Source of the DNA: Aureococcus anophagefferens
Taxonomy: Eukaryota; Sar; Pelagophyceae; Pelagomonadales; Pelagomonadaceae
Direction of reading: 5' to 3'
Assembly (NCBI RefSeq): GCF_000186865.1
Contig: NW_008705609.1
Coordinates: forward strand, 1 to 28,859
DNA: 28,859 bases
Within the stretch, counting starts at the first letter, position 1, and each line of letters starts with the position of its first letter. Both the position numbers and the translations under genes were made by a program. Below are positions 1 through 8,237 of the stretch, piece by piece. A model generated the notes under the pieces. The model made no database searches and was not told the origin of the DNA. It saw only the letters and a program-made list of their open reading frames with translations.

Positions 1-1
1 A

Positions 2-85
2 CGCGAGCGCGTCGCCATGCGCCGCATGCGCGCGGGCATCCTCTCCGTGGGCACGCTCCTCTTCTTCTTCCTCTGCTTCGGCTGA
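2..85 (+). CDS. 3' end of a membrane-protein gene (partial)
   Basis: Only the last 27 codons are inside the window, ending at a TGA at 83-85. The frame reads a short basic stretch (RERVAMRRMRAG) and then a run of hydrophobic residues (ILSVGTLLFFFLCFG) that reaches the stop. This looks like a C-terminal transmembrane segment with positive residues on one flank. The function cannot be named. A short ORF in GC-rich DNA could also be chance, but the codons are G/C-ending as in neighbouring genes. Confidence 0.45.
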   Translation, partial: RERVAMRRMRAGILSVGTLLFFFLCFG

Positions 86-116
86 GGTTTGGCGATGGTC
101 GTTTTAACAAACAAAT

Positions 117-938
117 TTACCCTGAGGCCTTCGGCTGGCACTCGTCGCGGTGCGCGCGCTTCCAGTGCATGATCTGGCAGTCGCGCGAGCAGTAGCGGAC
201 GCTCTCGCAGCACGCGCATTTCTGGAACGGAGGCGCGACGAGCGACCCCTCTCCTTCACAGTTCGCACACGTGCGGCGTTTCAGCGCGCGCCGGACCTTC
301 GGATGCGCTTCGAGGAGCGTGACGAACTCGTGGAGGTCGCCGCCGCGCTTTCGTGCATAGCAAAGAGGCGTCTCGTCCTTGAATCCCGACGTCGGATCAG
401 CGCCGTGTTCAAGGAGACAACGCGCGACTCCAAGATGGTCAGGCTTGCGAGCACAGCTAAAAGCCTTAACGTTTTGTATCCGCCAGAAAGGCGTTGCCGC
501 CGCCAAACATGCACAAAGAGCTGGCAATCCGCGGTGCGGCGCGTCCAGGTCGGGGCGGACGGCGGCGTGGCGCGCGTTCTCGCGGACGAAGTTGCAATCG
601 ACGTTGTGAATCGATGCGCCGTGCCGAATCAACATCTCGACGGCATCGACGCAGCCAGCACCGATGGACGTCAGGAATGGGTTTAATTTGAGGCGCGCTC
701 TCGAGTCCCGAGCGTATCGCCGGGCGAGCCCTGCCAGGACCTTGTTAGCTTGAACCAGTTCCACGTCCGGGATATTCTGCATGTCGAGGTCAAAGCCATC
801 CAGAGCGCGCGCGTGCGTTTCGACCAACCAGCGCGCCAGCACTTCATCGGGCGAGGTCCCCAGCGCAGTGTCGCAGCCCGCGGGCGGCGCCTGCGACTCC
901 CCGTTACTCGAGCCTCGAGAGCGGACTCCGTCGACCAT
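117..938 (-). CDS. Ankyrin-repeat protein with C-terminal MYND zinc finger
   Basis: 273 aa. The middle (about residues 80-215) has ankyrin-like units, for example DAVEMLIRHGASIH and GVARCLLEHGADP. The last 45 residues form a MYND finger, CANC-x13-CACC-x4-C-x3-C-x7-H-x3-C, with all eight zinc ligands present. Ankyrin and MYND modules both mediate protein binding; this pairing is common in stramenopile and pelagophyte genomes, and the partner cannot be inferred. The ATG at 936-938 is the first methionine of the frame. The gene lies 154 bp from the divergent gene at 1093, so the two probably share a promoter region. The repeats between residues 120 and 170 are degenerate. Confidence 0.85.
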   Translation of the reverse strand: MVDGVRSRGSSNGESQAPPAGCDTALGTSPDEVLARWLVETHARALDGFDLDMQNIPDVELVQANKVLAGLARRYARDSRARLKLNPFLTSIGAGCVDAVEMLIRHGASIHNVDCNFVRENARHAAVRPDLDAPHRGLPALCACLAAATPFWRIQNVKAFSCARKPDHLGVARCLLEHGADPTSGFKDETPLCYARKRGGDLHEFVTLLEAHPKVRRALKRRTCANCEGEGSLVAPPFQKCACCESVRYCSRDCQIMHWKRAHRDECQPKASG

Positions 939-1092
939 GCTTATGAACAGAGCACTGATGAAGGAAATAAGCCAACCTTGATGAGCAGTTCGAACGCGTT
1001 GAAAAAGCGCGGTTTACGCGAATTGTCCCGCTCTCGCGTCGCCTGGTGCTCTGGTACCGCGTCGTCGTCAGTCGCCACCGCGTGCACGTCCC

Positions 1093-1488
1093 ATGCCGCG
1101 CCTTTCCAAGCACGCCGCGGCGCCGCGCCGCGTCTACTCGTCGTGGGCCGACGAGAACAAGGAGAACATCGATCCGCGCGACGGCAAGGACGGCGGCGAC
1201 GGCCCAACGAAGCGCGGCGCCGGCGCCACGCCCAAGAAGAAGCCCGCCGCGCTGGCCTTGAAGCCCCGCGCGACGCCGCTGCGCCTCCGCAGCGGCAGCC
1301 CCGCCGCGCCGCCGCCCGCGGGCTCGCCGCGATCCGTGCTCGACGCGGGCGCCGCGGCGTCCGCGAAGCCGCGGCCCCGGTCCTTCGACGACGCGCCGGA
1401 GGACGACGAGCAGCCCGCGGCGCTCCCCTTCGCCATCTTCGACGACGAGGCGCGGGACGCCGCCGCGCCGGCGCTCCTCGTCAGATGA
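1093..1488 (+). CDS. Small disordered protein with KEN box, ABBA motif and C-terminal Val-Arg
   Basis: 131 aa, rich in Ala, Pro and charged residues, with no predicted fold. Visible short motifs are a KEN box (ENKENIDP, residues 21-28), an ABBA-type motif F-A-I-F-D-D at 113-118 (consensus F-x-[ILV]-[FHY]-x-[DE]), an RxxL at 80-83 without the rest of a D-box, four S/T-P sites (T46, T61, S69, S78) and a C-terminus ending LLVR. KEN and ABBA motifs are known docking sites for the Cdc20/Cdh1 activators of the APC/C, and Ile-Arg or Met-Arg tails bind APC/C subunits. By inference it may be an APC/C substrate or pseudosubstrate inhibitor. No family was recognised. Its 3' end is 31 bp from the convergent gene at 1520. 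Confidence 0.7.
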   Translation: MPRLSKHAAAPRRVYSSWADENKENIDPRDGKDGGDGPTKRGAGATPKKKPAALALKPRATPLRLRSGSPAAPPPAGSPRSVLDAGAAASAKPRPRSFDDAPEDDEQPAALPFAIFDDEARDAAAPALLVR

Positions 1489-1519
1489 TTCGCGCGGAGA
1501 CGAAGGCGAAAGCAAGATC

Positions 1520-3760
1520 CTAAGAAGACTGACTAAGCGCCGCGGCGGCGTCCGTGAAGGGCTCCATGCCCCGGACGCGCTCGACGAACGCGTCGACGGC
1601 CGCGGCGCTTCGCCGCACGAGGCCCGGCACGCGCGCGGCGACGTCGTCCGCGCTGGGGAAGACCGCCGGCGCCGACGCGCGGAGCTTCACGCGCCGCAGC
1701 ACGGCGACGCAGGGCCGGCGGCCCTCCTCGAGCAACGCGAGGGCGTGGGCGTGGCCGCCGCAGGCGACGCCGTCGACGGCGACGACGCAGAGGCCCTCCC
1801 GCGCGCCCGCGCGCCACGCGGCGCCGCCGATGGCCACGGCGTCGACGCGCGCGTAGGAGCCGCGGACCGCGCCCGCGGCGTCCGTCAGGCGCAGCCCCAG
1901 GGGCCCCGCGGGCAGCGTCACGCGGCGCTCCTCGTCGTAGCGCGGCGGCGGCGCCGCGCCGGGCGACCCGGGCGGCCGCGGCCGGAGTAAGACCAGCAGC
2001 GGCCGCCGGAAGTCGCTCAGCGCCGACACGACGACGTCGTAGGACACGGCGTCGCGCCGCGCGTTGACGCCGACGACGGCGGCGCCGTCGGGCGCGCCGA
2101 AGCAGCCGAAGACGCGCGCGACGGCGCGCGCGCCCGAGCCGTCGCGCTCGAGCCGCTCGCAGAGGGGCTCGCCGGCGCCGAGCGCGACGGCGACGAGCGG
2201 CTCGCCGTCATCGGCGAGCGGCGCGTCGTCGGCGAGCGGCGCGTCGACGGGCTCCGGCGACGGCTCCGGCGACGGCGGCCGGAGCTCGGGCCGCGGCGGC
2301 GCCTCGCGGTCCCGCGCCGGCGCCTTGCGTGCTTTCGCCGGCGGGCTCGGCGTCGCCGCGGCGGACTCGTCCCAGTAGCTCGACACCTTCTGGTGGCTGC
2401 CGTAGCTCGACTCCGTCACCGTCGCCCAGTCCTTGAGCGGGCCGTCGTCGCCGCGCCGCTGGCGCGCGGGCAGGTCCCCCCGCTCGCCGTCGACGAATTC
2501 CGCGACCAGATCGTCCTCGAATTCCGCCACGAGGTCGTCGATCTCGTCGCGCGGCGCCGGCCCGCCGCCCGTGACGCCCTCGTCCGGGTCCTCCGGCGCC
2601 GGCCCGCCGCCCGTGACGCCCTCGTCCGCCTCCTCGGGCGGCGGCGGCGACGACGGCAGCGGCGCCGGGAGCGAGCCCGGCGACTCCGGCGGCGACTCCG
2701 GCGGCGGCGGCGGCCGCGGCGCGCCCGCCGGGCGCCGCAGCAATAAGCGGACGTCGCCGCCGCGGCCCCGCGCGCGGCCCAGGGCCGCCAGCGCGTCGCC
2801 GTAGCGCCAGACCCGCCGGTCGCCGACGCCGACGACGTAGTCGCCGACCGCGACGCCCGCGCGCGCCGCGGGCGACGCGGCCGCGACGGCGCGGACGGCG
2901 CAGCGGCCGCCGTGCGCGGCGACGAGCCCCAGGCCCAGGGTTTTCGCGTTTGCGACGACCGCGCGGACCTCGCCCGCGCCCGCTACGAGCCGCGCGTTCC
3001 GCGAGACGTTCGCGTCCGCCGCGAGGCGGTCGCGCGCGGCCGCCGCCGCGGCCTCGGGCTCCTCGACGCCCAGGTCGACGCGCGCCGCGGCGCAGGCGGC
3101 GACGGCCAGCGCGTCCGCGTAGGCGTAGACGAACGGCGCGGACACGCCGGCGCCGGACGCGCCGTGGCGGTCGAGGTAGGCCCGCAGCGTGCCGTTGCCG
3201 CCGAGCAGCAGCGCGGCGTACTGCGCGGGCGTCCAGTTGTCCAGCTCCAGGTGCCGCAGCGTGCGCGCGCGCTCGCCGCAGGCGCCGCAGACGACGACGC
3301 CGCGGCCCGCGTCGCCGTAGGCGGCCTCGCCGTCGGCCGACGCGAGGCCGTCGAGCGCGGCGCCGCAGTCGTAGCAGCGGCCGTTGCCCGGCCGCGCGGC
3401 GACGCGGCCGCGCGCCGCCGCGGACAGGGGCGCGCCGCGGGGCCAGCGCCGCCGCCGCGGCGACGCGGGCGACGCCGGCTCGGACGCGGCCCCGTCGTCG
3501 GACGCGGCCTCCGAGCGCGCCGAGGACCCGGAGCTCGCGGCGTCGCCGTCGTCCGCGTCGTCGTCCTCGACGAACATGCGCGACAGCCAGCCCTCGACGG
3601 GCGCGTCGATGCGCACGCGCTCGCGGCCGGACGCGAGCGTGACCGTCTCGACGATGACGATTTCGCAGCCGCTATCCAGCGTGTTTATCACGGGCGAGTC
3701 GAGCTCGGCGCTCGCGCGCACTTGCGCGGCGTCGAAGCGCACCGTGGCCGTTGTTGGCAT
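1520..3760 (-). CDS. Multidomain scaffold: SH3-like, degenerate ArfGAP zinc finger, two PDZ domains
   Basis: 746 aa. Residues 1-65 resemble a small SH3-like beta domain (VETVTLASGRERVRIDAPVEGWLS). Residues 129-200 match an ArfGAP finger: C129-x2-C132 and C158-x2-C161, then LRHLELDNWTPAQYAALLLGGNG, equivalent to the conserved LxLDxWxxxQ...GGN block. The first PDZ is about 265-343, with GLGL as its carboxylate loop. The second is about 612-690 (PLGLRLTDAAG). The central 345-560 is Pro/Glu/Ser-rich and likely disordered, with a duplicated EGVTGGGPAP unit near 2565-2640. The ArfGAP finger has a long C2-C3 loop and lacks the His-Arg that carries the arginine finger, so GAP activity is doubtful. 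It starts 103 bp from the divergent gene at 3864. Confidence 0.8.
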   Translation of the reverse strand: MPTTATVRFDAAQVRASAELDSPVINTLDSGCEIVIVETVTLASGRERVRIDAPVEGWLSRMFVEDDDADDGDAASSGSSARSEAASDDGAASEPASPASPRRRRWPRGAPLSAAARGRVAARPGNGRCYDCGAALDGLASADGEAAYGDAGRGVVVCGACGERARTLRHLELDNWTPAQYAALLLGGNGTLRAYLDRHGASGAGVSAPFVYAYADALAVAACAAARVDLGVEEPEAAAAAARDRLAADANVSRNARLVAGAGEVRAVVANAKTLGLGLVAAHGGRCAVRAVAAASPAARAGVAVGDYVVGVGDRRVWRYGDALAALGRARGRGGDVRLLLRRPAGAPRPPPPPESPPESPGSLPAPLPSSPPPPEEADEGVTGGGPAPEDPDEGVTGGGPAPRDEIDDLVAEFEDDLVAEFVDGERGDLPARQRRGDDGPLKDWATVTESSYGSHQKVSSYWDESAAATPSPPAKARKAPARDREAPPRPELRPPSPEPSPEPVDAPLADDAPLADDGEPLVAVALGAGEPLCERLERDGSGARAVARVFGCFGAPDGAAVVGVNARRDAVSYDVVVSALSDFRRPLLVLLRPRPPGSPGAAPPPRYDEERRVTLPAGPLGLRLTDAAGAVRGSYARVDAVAIGGAAWRAGAREGLCVVAVDGVACGGHAHALALLEEGRRPCVAVLRRVKLRASAPAVFPSADDVAARVPGLVRRSAAAVDAFVERVRGMEPFTDAAAALSQSS

Positions 3761-3863
3761 GACGGCTCAGCTCATGTTGTCTGTTGCGGCAGTGATGCCA
3801 TCGTCGAGCCGTTCTTCAACTTGACGGCATGTCCGACTCGTTTTCAAGGGGCAGCTCGCCATC
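3761..3863. promoter_or_regulatory. Compact bidirectional promoter region
   Basis: Only 103 bp separate the divergent start codons of the PDZ/ArfGAP-like gene and the Sel1 gene, so both promoters and both 5' UTRs must overlap here. It contains TTCAAC at 3815-3820, a hexamer that recurs in other intergenic gaps of this window. No TATA box is evident. Confidence 0.5.
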
Positions 3864-4958
3864 ATGATGGGCAGCCGAATCGCGTGCGCTGTCGCGCTCA
3901 TTCTCGCGTGCGCATTCGCGGAGCCGAACGTGACGGCGCTGCTGGACCTCGTCGAGGTGGCGGCGATCACGAAGAACGCGACGCGGCTCGCCGCCTTCGA
4001 GGACGCCCTCGCCGACGTGAAGGCGCAGCGCGACGTCGCCGACGACGACGAGTACATCGCGCTGCTCCGGTCCGCGGCGTCGGGCAACGCGACGGCGCTC
4101 TTCCACCTCGCCAAGTTCTTCTGCGCGCCCTTCGGCGGCGCGCCGCCCGCGCCGCCGCGGTGCGAGCGGCTGTTAAGGGTAGCGGTCGACGCGATCGACG
4201 GCCCCGAGATCCCGCGGTCGGAGCTCGGCAACTTCGCGCTCCGCGCCCGCGGCAAGCTCTTCGATGCCTACGCCGACGGCGCGCCGGGCGAGGTCGAGTT
4301 CTACCTGGCGACGCACTACGACCGGTTCACGCCCTGGTGGGCGGAAGAGCGCGCGGCGGGCGCCGGCCGGTGCCTCGCGGCGAACGAGGCCGCGGCGCGC
4401 CACTGGTACACCAAGGCGGCCTTCCGGGGCCACGGCGCCGCGGCCTTCCACCTCTTCTTCATCTTCGAGACGCGCGCCAACCAGACGGAGGAGTCCAGGG
4501 CGCTCGCGACGTACTGGCTCGACGTCGCGGTGAAATTCGCCGACCCGACGGCCGTCTCCACAAAGGCCGCGCGGCGGAAGCTGACCGTGCGCGACTTCCT
4601 CGAGCGGCACCGGCACCTCTACGACGCGCAGTACGACGACGTCGTGGCGCGCGTCGCGGCCTTTCTCGAGGAGCACGCGGGCGTCGGCCTCGACGACGAC
4701 CCCGGCGACCCGGCGGCGAAAAAAACGGCGGAAACGGCGGACGCGCCGGCGGAAGTCGAAAGCGCGACGGTGCCGCCGCCGGAGGAGGACGCCGCCGAAG
4801 CGGCGGCAGACGCTGCCGCCGACGCGGCGCCGCCGGAGGAGGACGCCGCCGCCGCCGCCGCGCCGCCGCCGGAGCGCAAGGGCCCGCTCGCGGGCGTCCG
4901 GCGGCGGCTCGGGAACGCGTTCCGGCGGCGCGGCAAGCCCCCGGCGAGCGAGCTCTAG
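3864..4958 (+). CDS. Secreted or ER-luminal Sel1-repeat protein
   Basis: 364 aa. The N-terminus is a signal peptide (SRIACAVALILACAFA, cleavage likely near residue 19). Sequons follow at N22, N38, N75 and N206, consistent with a secretory location. Residues about 65-235 carry alpha-helical Sel1-type repeats, clearest in EAAARHWYTKAAFRGHGAAAFHL and SRALATYWLDVAVKFADPTA. Sel1 repeats are scaffolds, best known from ER-associated degradation (Hrd3/SEL1L), but nothing here proves that role. Residues 275-340 are low-complexity Ala/Glu/Pro, and the tail is strongly basic (GVRRRLGNAFRRRGK). No transmembrane segment or KDEL-type signal is visible. Its end is 12 bp from the convergent ankyrin gene. Confidence 0.8.
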   Translation: MMGSRIACAVALILACAFAEPNVTALLDLVEVAAITKNATRLAAFEDALADVKAQRDVADDDEYIALLRSAASGNATALFHLAKFFCAPFGGAPPAPPRCERLLRVAVDAIDGPEIPRSELGNFALRARGKLFDAYADGAPGEVEFYLATHYDRFTPWWAEERAAGAGRCLAANEAAARHWYTKAAFRGHGAAAFHLFFIFETRANQTEESRALATYWLDVAVKFADPTAVSTKAARRKLTVRDFLERHRHLYDAQYDDVVARVAAFLEEHAGVGLDDDPGDPAAKKTAETADAPAEVESATVPPPEEDAAEAAADAAADAAPPEEDAAAAAAPPPERKGPLAGVRRRLGNAFRRRGKPPASEL

Positions 4959-4970
4959 GTAACGACCACC

Positions 4971-5669
4971 CTAGACGCCGAGGCGGCACCGGCGCTCGCG
5001 CGCGCCGCGGCCGCGGAGGAAGGAGAGGACGTCCGCGGCGCCGCGCGCCGCCGCGAAGTCGAGCGCCGCGAGGCCGTCGCCGTCGCGCGCGTCGACGTCC
5101 GCGCCCGCGGCGGCGAGGAGCTCCGCGACGGCGAGCTCGCCCAGAGCGCATGCGGCCCAGAACGCCGTGCGGCCGGAAACGTCCGCGGCCTCGACGTCCG
5201 CGCCCGCGAGCACGAGCGTTTCCGCGGCCGCGGCGTGCCCGAGGGCCGCGGCGGCGAAGAGCGGCGTGCGGCCGTCTGCGTCCCTCTGCTCGAGGTCCGC
5301 GCCGAGGCGGCAGAGCATCTCCAGCGCGGCGACGGCGTCGGACTCCGCCGCGAGGTGCAGCGCCGCGTAGCCGTCGTCGGCCGCCGCGTCGACGTCGACC
5401 GTAGCGGCGAGCGCGGCGATGCCCTCGGCGTCGTCCTGCAGAGCCGCGTGCCAGAGCGCGTCGGTCGCCGACAAGAGGCACTCGGTCGTCCCGAGGCAGC
5501 GCGCGTCGGTGGTCGCGAGGCACAGCCAGGGCGGGACGTCGCGCGCGTCGACGAAGTTGCAGAGGTCATTGGTCTTGATGGGGTAGAGATGCAGCGGCGC
5601 GTCGGCGCGCTGCAGGCCCATGTCGTCGAACTCGTCGAAGCCGTGGCAGGTCGTGCAATCCATGAGCAT
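4971..5669 (-). CDS. Ankyrin-repeat protein
   Basis: 232 aa. Residues 1-70 are a Cys/Asp-rich non-repeat head (MDCTTCHGFDEFDDMG...). Residues about 70-225 hold four to five ankyrin repeats with clear cores: DDGYAALHLAAESD, DADGRTPLFAAAALGH, VSGRTAFWAACALGE and GDGLAALDFAAARG. It is probably a cytosolic protein-binding module. Two start codons are possible (5667-5669 and 5661-5663). A G-rich tandem repeat begins 3 bp upstream of the first one and would lie in the 5' UTR or promoter. Confidence 0.85.
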   Translation of the reverse strand: MLMDCTTCHGFDEFDDMGLQRADAPLHLYPIKTNDLCNFVDARDVPPWLCLATTDARCLGTTECLLSATDALWHAALQDDAEGIAALAATVDVDAAADDGYAALHLAAESDAVAALEMLCRLGADLEQRDADGRTPLFAAAALGHAAAAETLVLAGADVEAADVSGRTAFWAACALGELAVAELLAAAGADVDARDGDGLAALDFAAARGAADVLSFLRGRGARERRCRLGV

Positions 5670-5671
5670 GG

Positions 5672-5791
5672 TGCGTTGGGAATGGGCTGGTCGCTGCGGT
5701 GCGTTGATAGTGGGCTGGTCGCTGCGGTGCGTTGGGAGTGGGAGGAGTAAGGAATGGGCTGCGTTGGGAATGGGGTGCGTTGGGAATGGGG
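5672..5791. repeat. Minisatellite-like tandem repeat upstream of the ankyrin gene
   Basis: Two 28-bp units (5672-5699 and 5700-5727) differ at only three positions. A partial, diverged unit follows, and then two identical 16-bp units (TGCGTTGGGAATGGGG) at 5760-5775 and 5776-5791. All units share TGCGTTGG-A-TGGG. The array sits between the divergent starts at 5669 and 5955, so it could influence either promoter. Confidence 0.85.
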
Positions 5792-5954
5792 TGCCGTCCC
5801 ATCATCTTCCCCGATTGTCCGGCGTTCGAGTTTTCGAAGGTTCAAGCACCGAGTGTGTCGTCTCACTTGCAGTCGCTCATAAAAACTCCACAAGCAAAAG
5901 CTGGATGATGAGCTCTGCGTCGCGCCTCGAGCGTGGTAACGAACTCGCACCGTG

Positions 5955-7629
5955 ATGCGCCGGCTCTCGTCCCTCGCTCGCCTGCGCGGCGCGCGCCTGG
6001 CCTATCCGTCCAGCACCCCAACGATCCCGCTCGACCTCGACATCCCGCCGGCGACCCAAGGCGGCCACGCGCTCCTCGGCGCCAACGGCTGCGGCAAGTC
6101 GCTCGTCGCCGAGGCCTTCCTGGACAACGACGCCGTCGTCGCGGGCGGCTCCGTGGAGCGCGCGCCGCGGAGCGCGCGCGTGAGCTTCGAGGCGCACGGG
6201 GCGCTCGTCGACGAGGGCCTGACGGTCTACGAGGCGTGCGGCAAGCTGCAGACGAAGGCGAGCAAGTACCTCGTCGTGCGCTTCGGGCTGCACCCGCTGC
6301 TCTGGCGGCCCGTCGGGTCCGTCTCCACGGGCGAGATCCGCAAGGTGCTCCTCGCGCGCGCGCTCGCGCGGAAGCCCGACCTCCTCCTGTTGGACAACGC
6401 GTACGACGGCCTCGACGCGCCGTCGCGGGCGGCCCTCGCGAAGCTCCTGAGCCAGATGCTCACCGGCTTCTCCGCGCTCCTCGTCCAGGACGTGCCGTCG
6501 GGCGCCGAGGCCGCGCGGAGCCAGGTGCTGCAGATCACGCACCGCGCTGTGCCGAATTCAACCACTGGTTTGGGTGGTCCTGACCAAACTTGAGAATTCT
6601 CTAGCTCGGTCAAATCGAAGTCGATTCGGCTGATTTTTGGACGAATCGATTGCTCTCGTCGAGTTCTCGAAGCACGGCCGAAGAGACTTCGTCGAAACTG
6701 TCGCGTACACTCACATTGAAGTCTATTTGAAGATTTGAATTCGGCACAGGCACCGCGCCGAGGAGGTGCTGCCCGAGGTCGCGCGCGTCTCCTGGCTCGG
6801 CGTCGACGGCGTCGCGACGGCGCCGACGCCGCCGGAGCTCGCCGCGGCGCTCGGCGCGTTCTGCGCCGCGTCGGCCGCGGCGCCGCCGGAATCCGTCGCC
6901 GCGGCGGTCTACGCGGACGCGCCTAGTTCTTCATCGAACGCCGCCGTCGTCGAGGCCCGGGGGCTCGGCGTGCGGGCCGGCGACGTGCGCGTGCTCCGCG
7001 ACGTCGACTGGACCGTGCGGCGCGGCGAGCACTGGCTCGTCGCCGGCGGCAACGGCAGCGGCAAGTCGACGCTGGGCGCGCTCCTCGCGCGGCCGCTCGC
7101 GGCCCGCGACTGGTTCCCGACGGGCCGGAGCGGCGACCTCGCGGGGTCCCTCGAGGTGCTCGGCGTCGACGTCGCGCGCGGCGGCGCCGCGGCCGTCGCC
7201 TGGGTGTCGACGGAGCTGCACCTCGCGCTCGCCGCGCGGGCGGACGCCGCGTCGGTCGTCGCCCGGTGCTTCGGCGCGACGGCGGGCGCCGCGGCCTACG
7301 TGCTCGAGGCGGGCTTCGGCGTCGGCGCCGCCGCGCTCGACCGGCCCTTTCGCGCCCTGAGCCAGGGCGAGCAGAAGCTCGTGCTCGTCGCCGGCGCCGT
7401 CGCGGCCAAACCTGAGCTCCTCGTGCTCGACGAGGTCTGCCAGGGCCTCGACGCGACGCACCGCGCGCGCGTGCTCGCGCTCGCGGACGCCGTCGCGCCG
7501 CATGCCTCCATCGTCTTCATCTCGCACCACCGGGACGAGATCCTCCCCTGCGTGACCCACGTCCTCGACCTCGCGCAGAACGAGGCGCCGACCTTCGTCG
7601 GGGAAATGCGGGCCTGGACGCCGCCATAA
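5955..7629 (+). CDS. ModF-like protein with two fused ABC ATPase domains, interrupted by an introner
   Basis: Two exons, 5955-6538 and 6750-7629, give 487 aa in one continuous frame. Domain 1 has Walker A GANGCGKS, signature VSTGE, Walker B LLLLD followed by Asn instead of Glu, and a switch-His region ITHRAEEVLPE rebuilt across the splice. Domain 2 has Walker A GGNGSGKST, signature LSQGE, Walker B ELLVLDE and switch histidine ISHHRDE. Two soluble ABC domains without membrane segments, plus the STGE and THRxEE signatures, match the ModF/PhrA family; the substrate is unknown. Domain 1 lacks the catalytic Glu, so the two ATP sites are probably asymmetric. Without splicing, the reading frame ends at 6591-6593. 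The first ATG is 5955; a GTG just upstream is not expected to initiate. The Arg-rich N-terminus could be an organelle presequence. Confidence 0.85.
6547..6749 (+). mobile_element. Introner: MITE-like transposon acting as a GC-AG intron in the ABC gene
   Basis: A 203-bp AT-richer insert with perfect 15-bp terminal inverted repeats, CTGTGCCGAATTCAA (6547-6561) and TTGAATTCGGCACAG (6735-6749). It is flanked by a perfect 8-bp duplication, GCACCGCG (6539-6546 and 6750-6757). Removing 6539-6749 (211 nt, GC...AG) restores an uninterrupted ABC reading frame with phase 2 at a Thr codon. The 3' AG is the last two bases of the element, and the 5' GC comes from the duplicated target. This is the published introner mechanism in A. 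anophagefferens. It is too short to encode a transposase. Confidence 0.93.
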
Positions 7630-7634
7630 TTTTA

Positions 7635-8237
7635 CTACTCGGGCTCGAGGCTCGCCATGGGGTCGCAGAGCGTCAGGCGGATCCTGACGTTGTCCGGGTC
7701 CGAGAACCGCGCCCGGAAAAAATCCGCGAAGCCCGGCGGCTCCGCCGAATCCGCGCGCAGGTCCCCAAAGTCGCCGCAGTCCCACGTGTCGCCGCCCCCG
7801 CGGACCGCGGCGGCGGCCGCCTCGCGCTCCGCGCGCGCGAGCGGCGTCGTCGGTCGCAGCGTGAAAAAGAAGTCGTCGCCCGCCTCCTGAAATCCGACGA
7901 ACTCGAAGGGCCAGCCGTCTAGAATCGTCGCCAGGATGGACTGCGCCGCGTCCGCCGCGTAGCGCGCGGCGACGGCGCCGACGGCGCGCCGGAACGCGTC
8001 GTCGCTCGCTCGTAGCGCGCGCGGCGTGAACGGCAGCCGGTCCTCCCTGTCCGCGGCGTCGGCGTAGTAGTAGCCGAACGCGTTGGCGCCGTCCGCGGCG
8101 CTCACGTAGGGCGTGATCGTGAGGACGAGGTGGTCGCCGGCGTCGTCGTCCGGCTCCTCGGTCGCGACACCGCTCGAGGCTTTGATGGCCGCTTCGATGC
8201 CGTGGAGCGACTGGGCGATGTCGTCCATGCTCGCCAT
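7635..8237 (-). CDS. Hypothetical protein, 200 aa
   Basis: Not recognised. The protein is acidic and Ala-rich and shows no signal peptide or membrane span. Residues 35-125 have alternating beta/alpha character (DHLVLTITPYVSA, ANAFGYYYADAAD). They lead to an aromatic-rich stretch, DGWPFEFVGFQEAGDDFFFTLRP, that looks like the core of a small globular domain. The C-terminal part is also Phe-rich (FADFFRARFSDPDNVRIRLTL). The start ATG at 8235-8237 is followed by a second in-frame Met three codons later. The stop lies only 5 bp from the stop of the ABC gene on the other strand. Confidence 0.7.
   Translation of the reverse strand: MASMDDIAQSLHGIEAAIKASSGVATEEPDDDAGDHLVLTITPYVSAADGANAFGYYYADAADREDRLPFTPRALRASDDAFRRAVGAVAARYAADAAQSILATILDGWPFEFVGFQEAGDDFFFTLRPTTPLARAEREAAAAAVRGGGDTWDCGDFGDLRADSAEPPGFADFFRARFSDPDNVRIRLTLCDPMASLEPE

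Noticed and set aside
2912..5404. An 830-codon open frame on the + strand across two or three genes
   Set aside because: It is Arg/Ala/Gly-rich without any domain and lies opposite or out of frame with well-supported genes. Stop codons are rare in all frames of this GC-rich DNA.
5952..6593. Two separate half-size ABC ATPase genes
   Set aside because: The break coincides exactly with a TIR-bounded insert plus 8-bp duplication, and joining 6538 to 6750 gives one continuous ModF-like protein.
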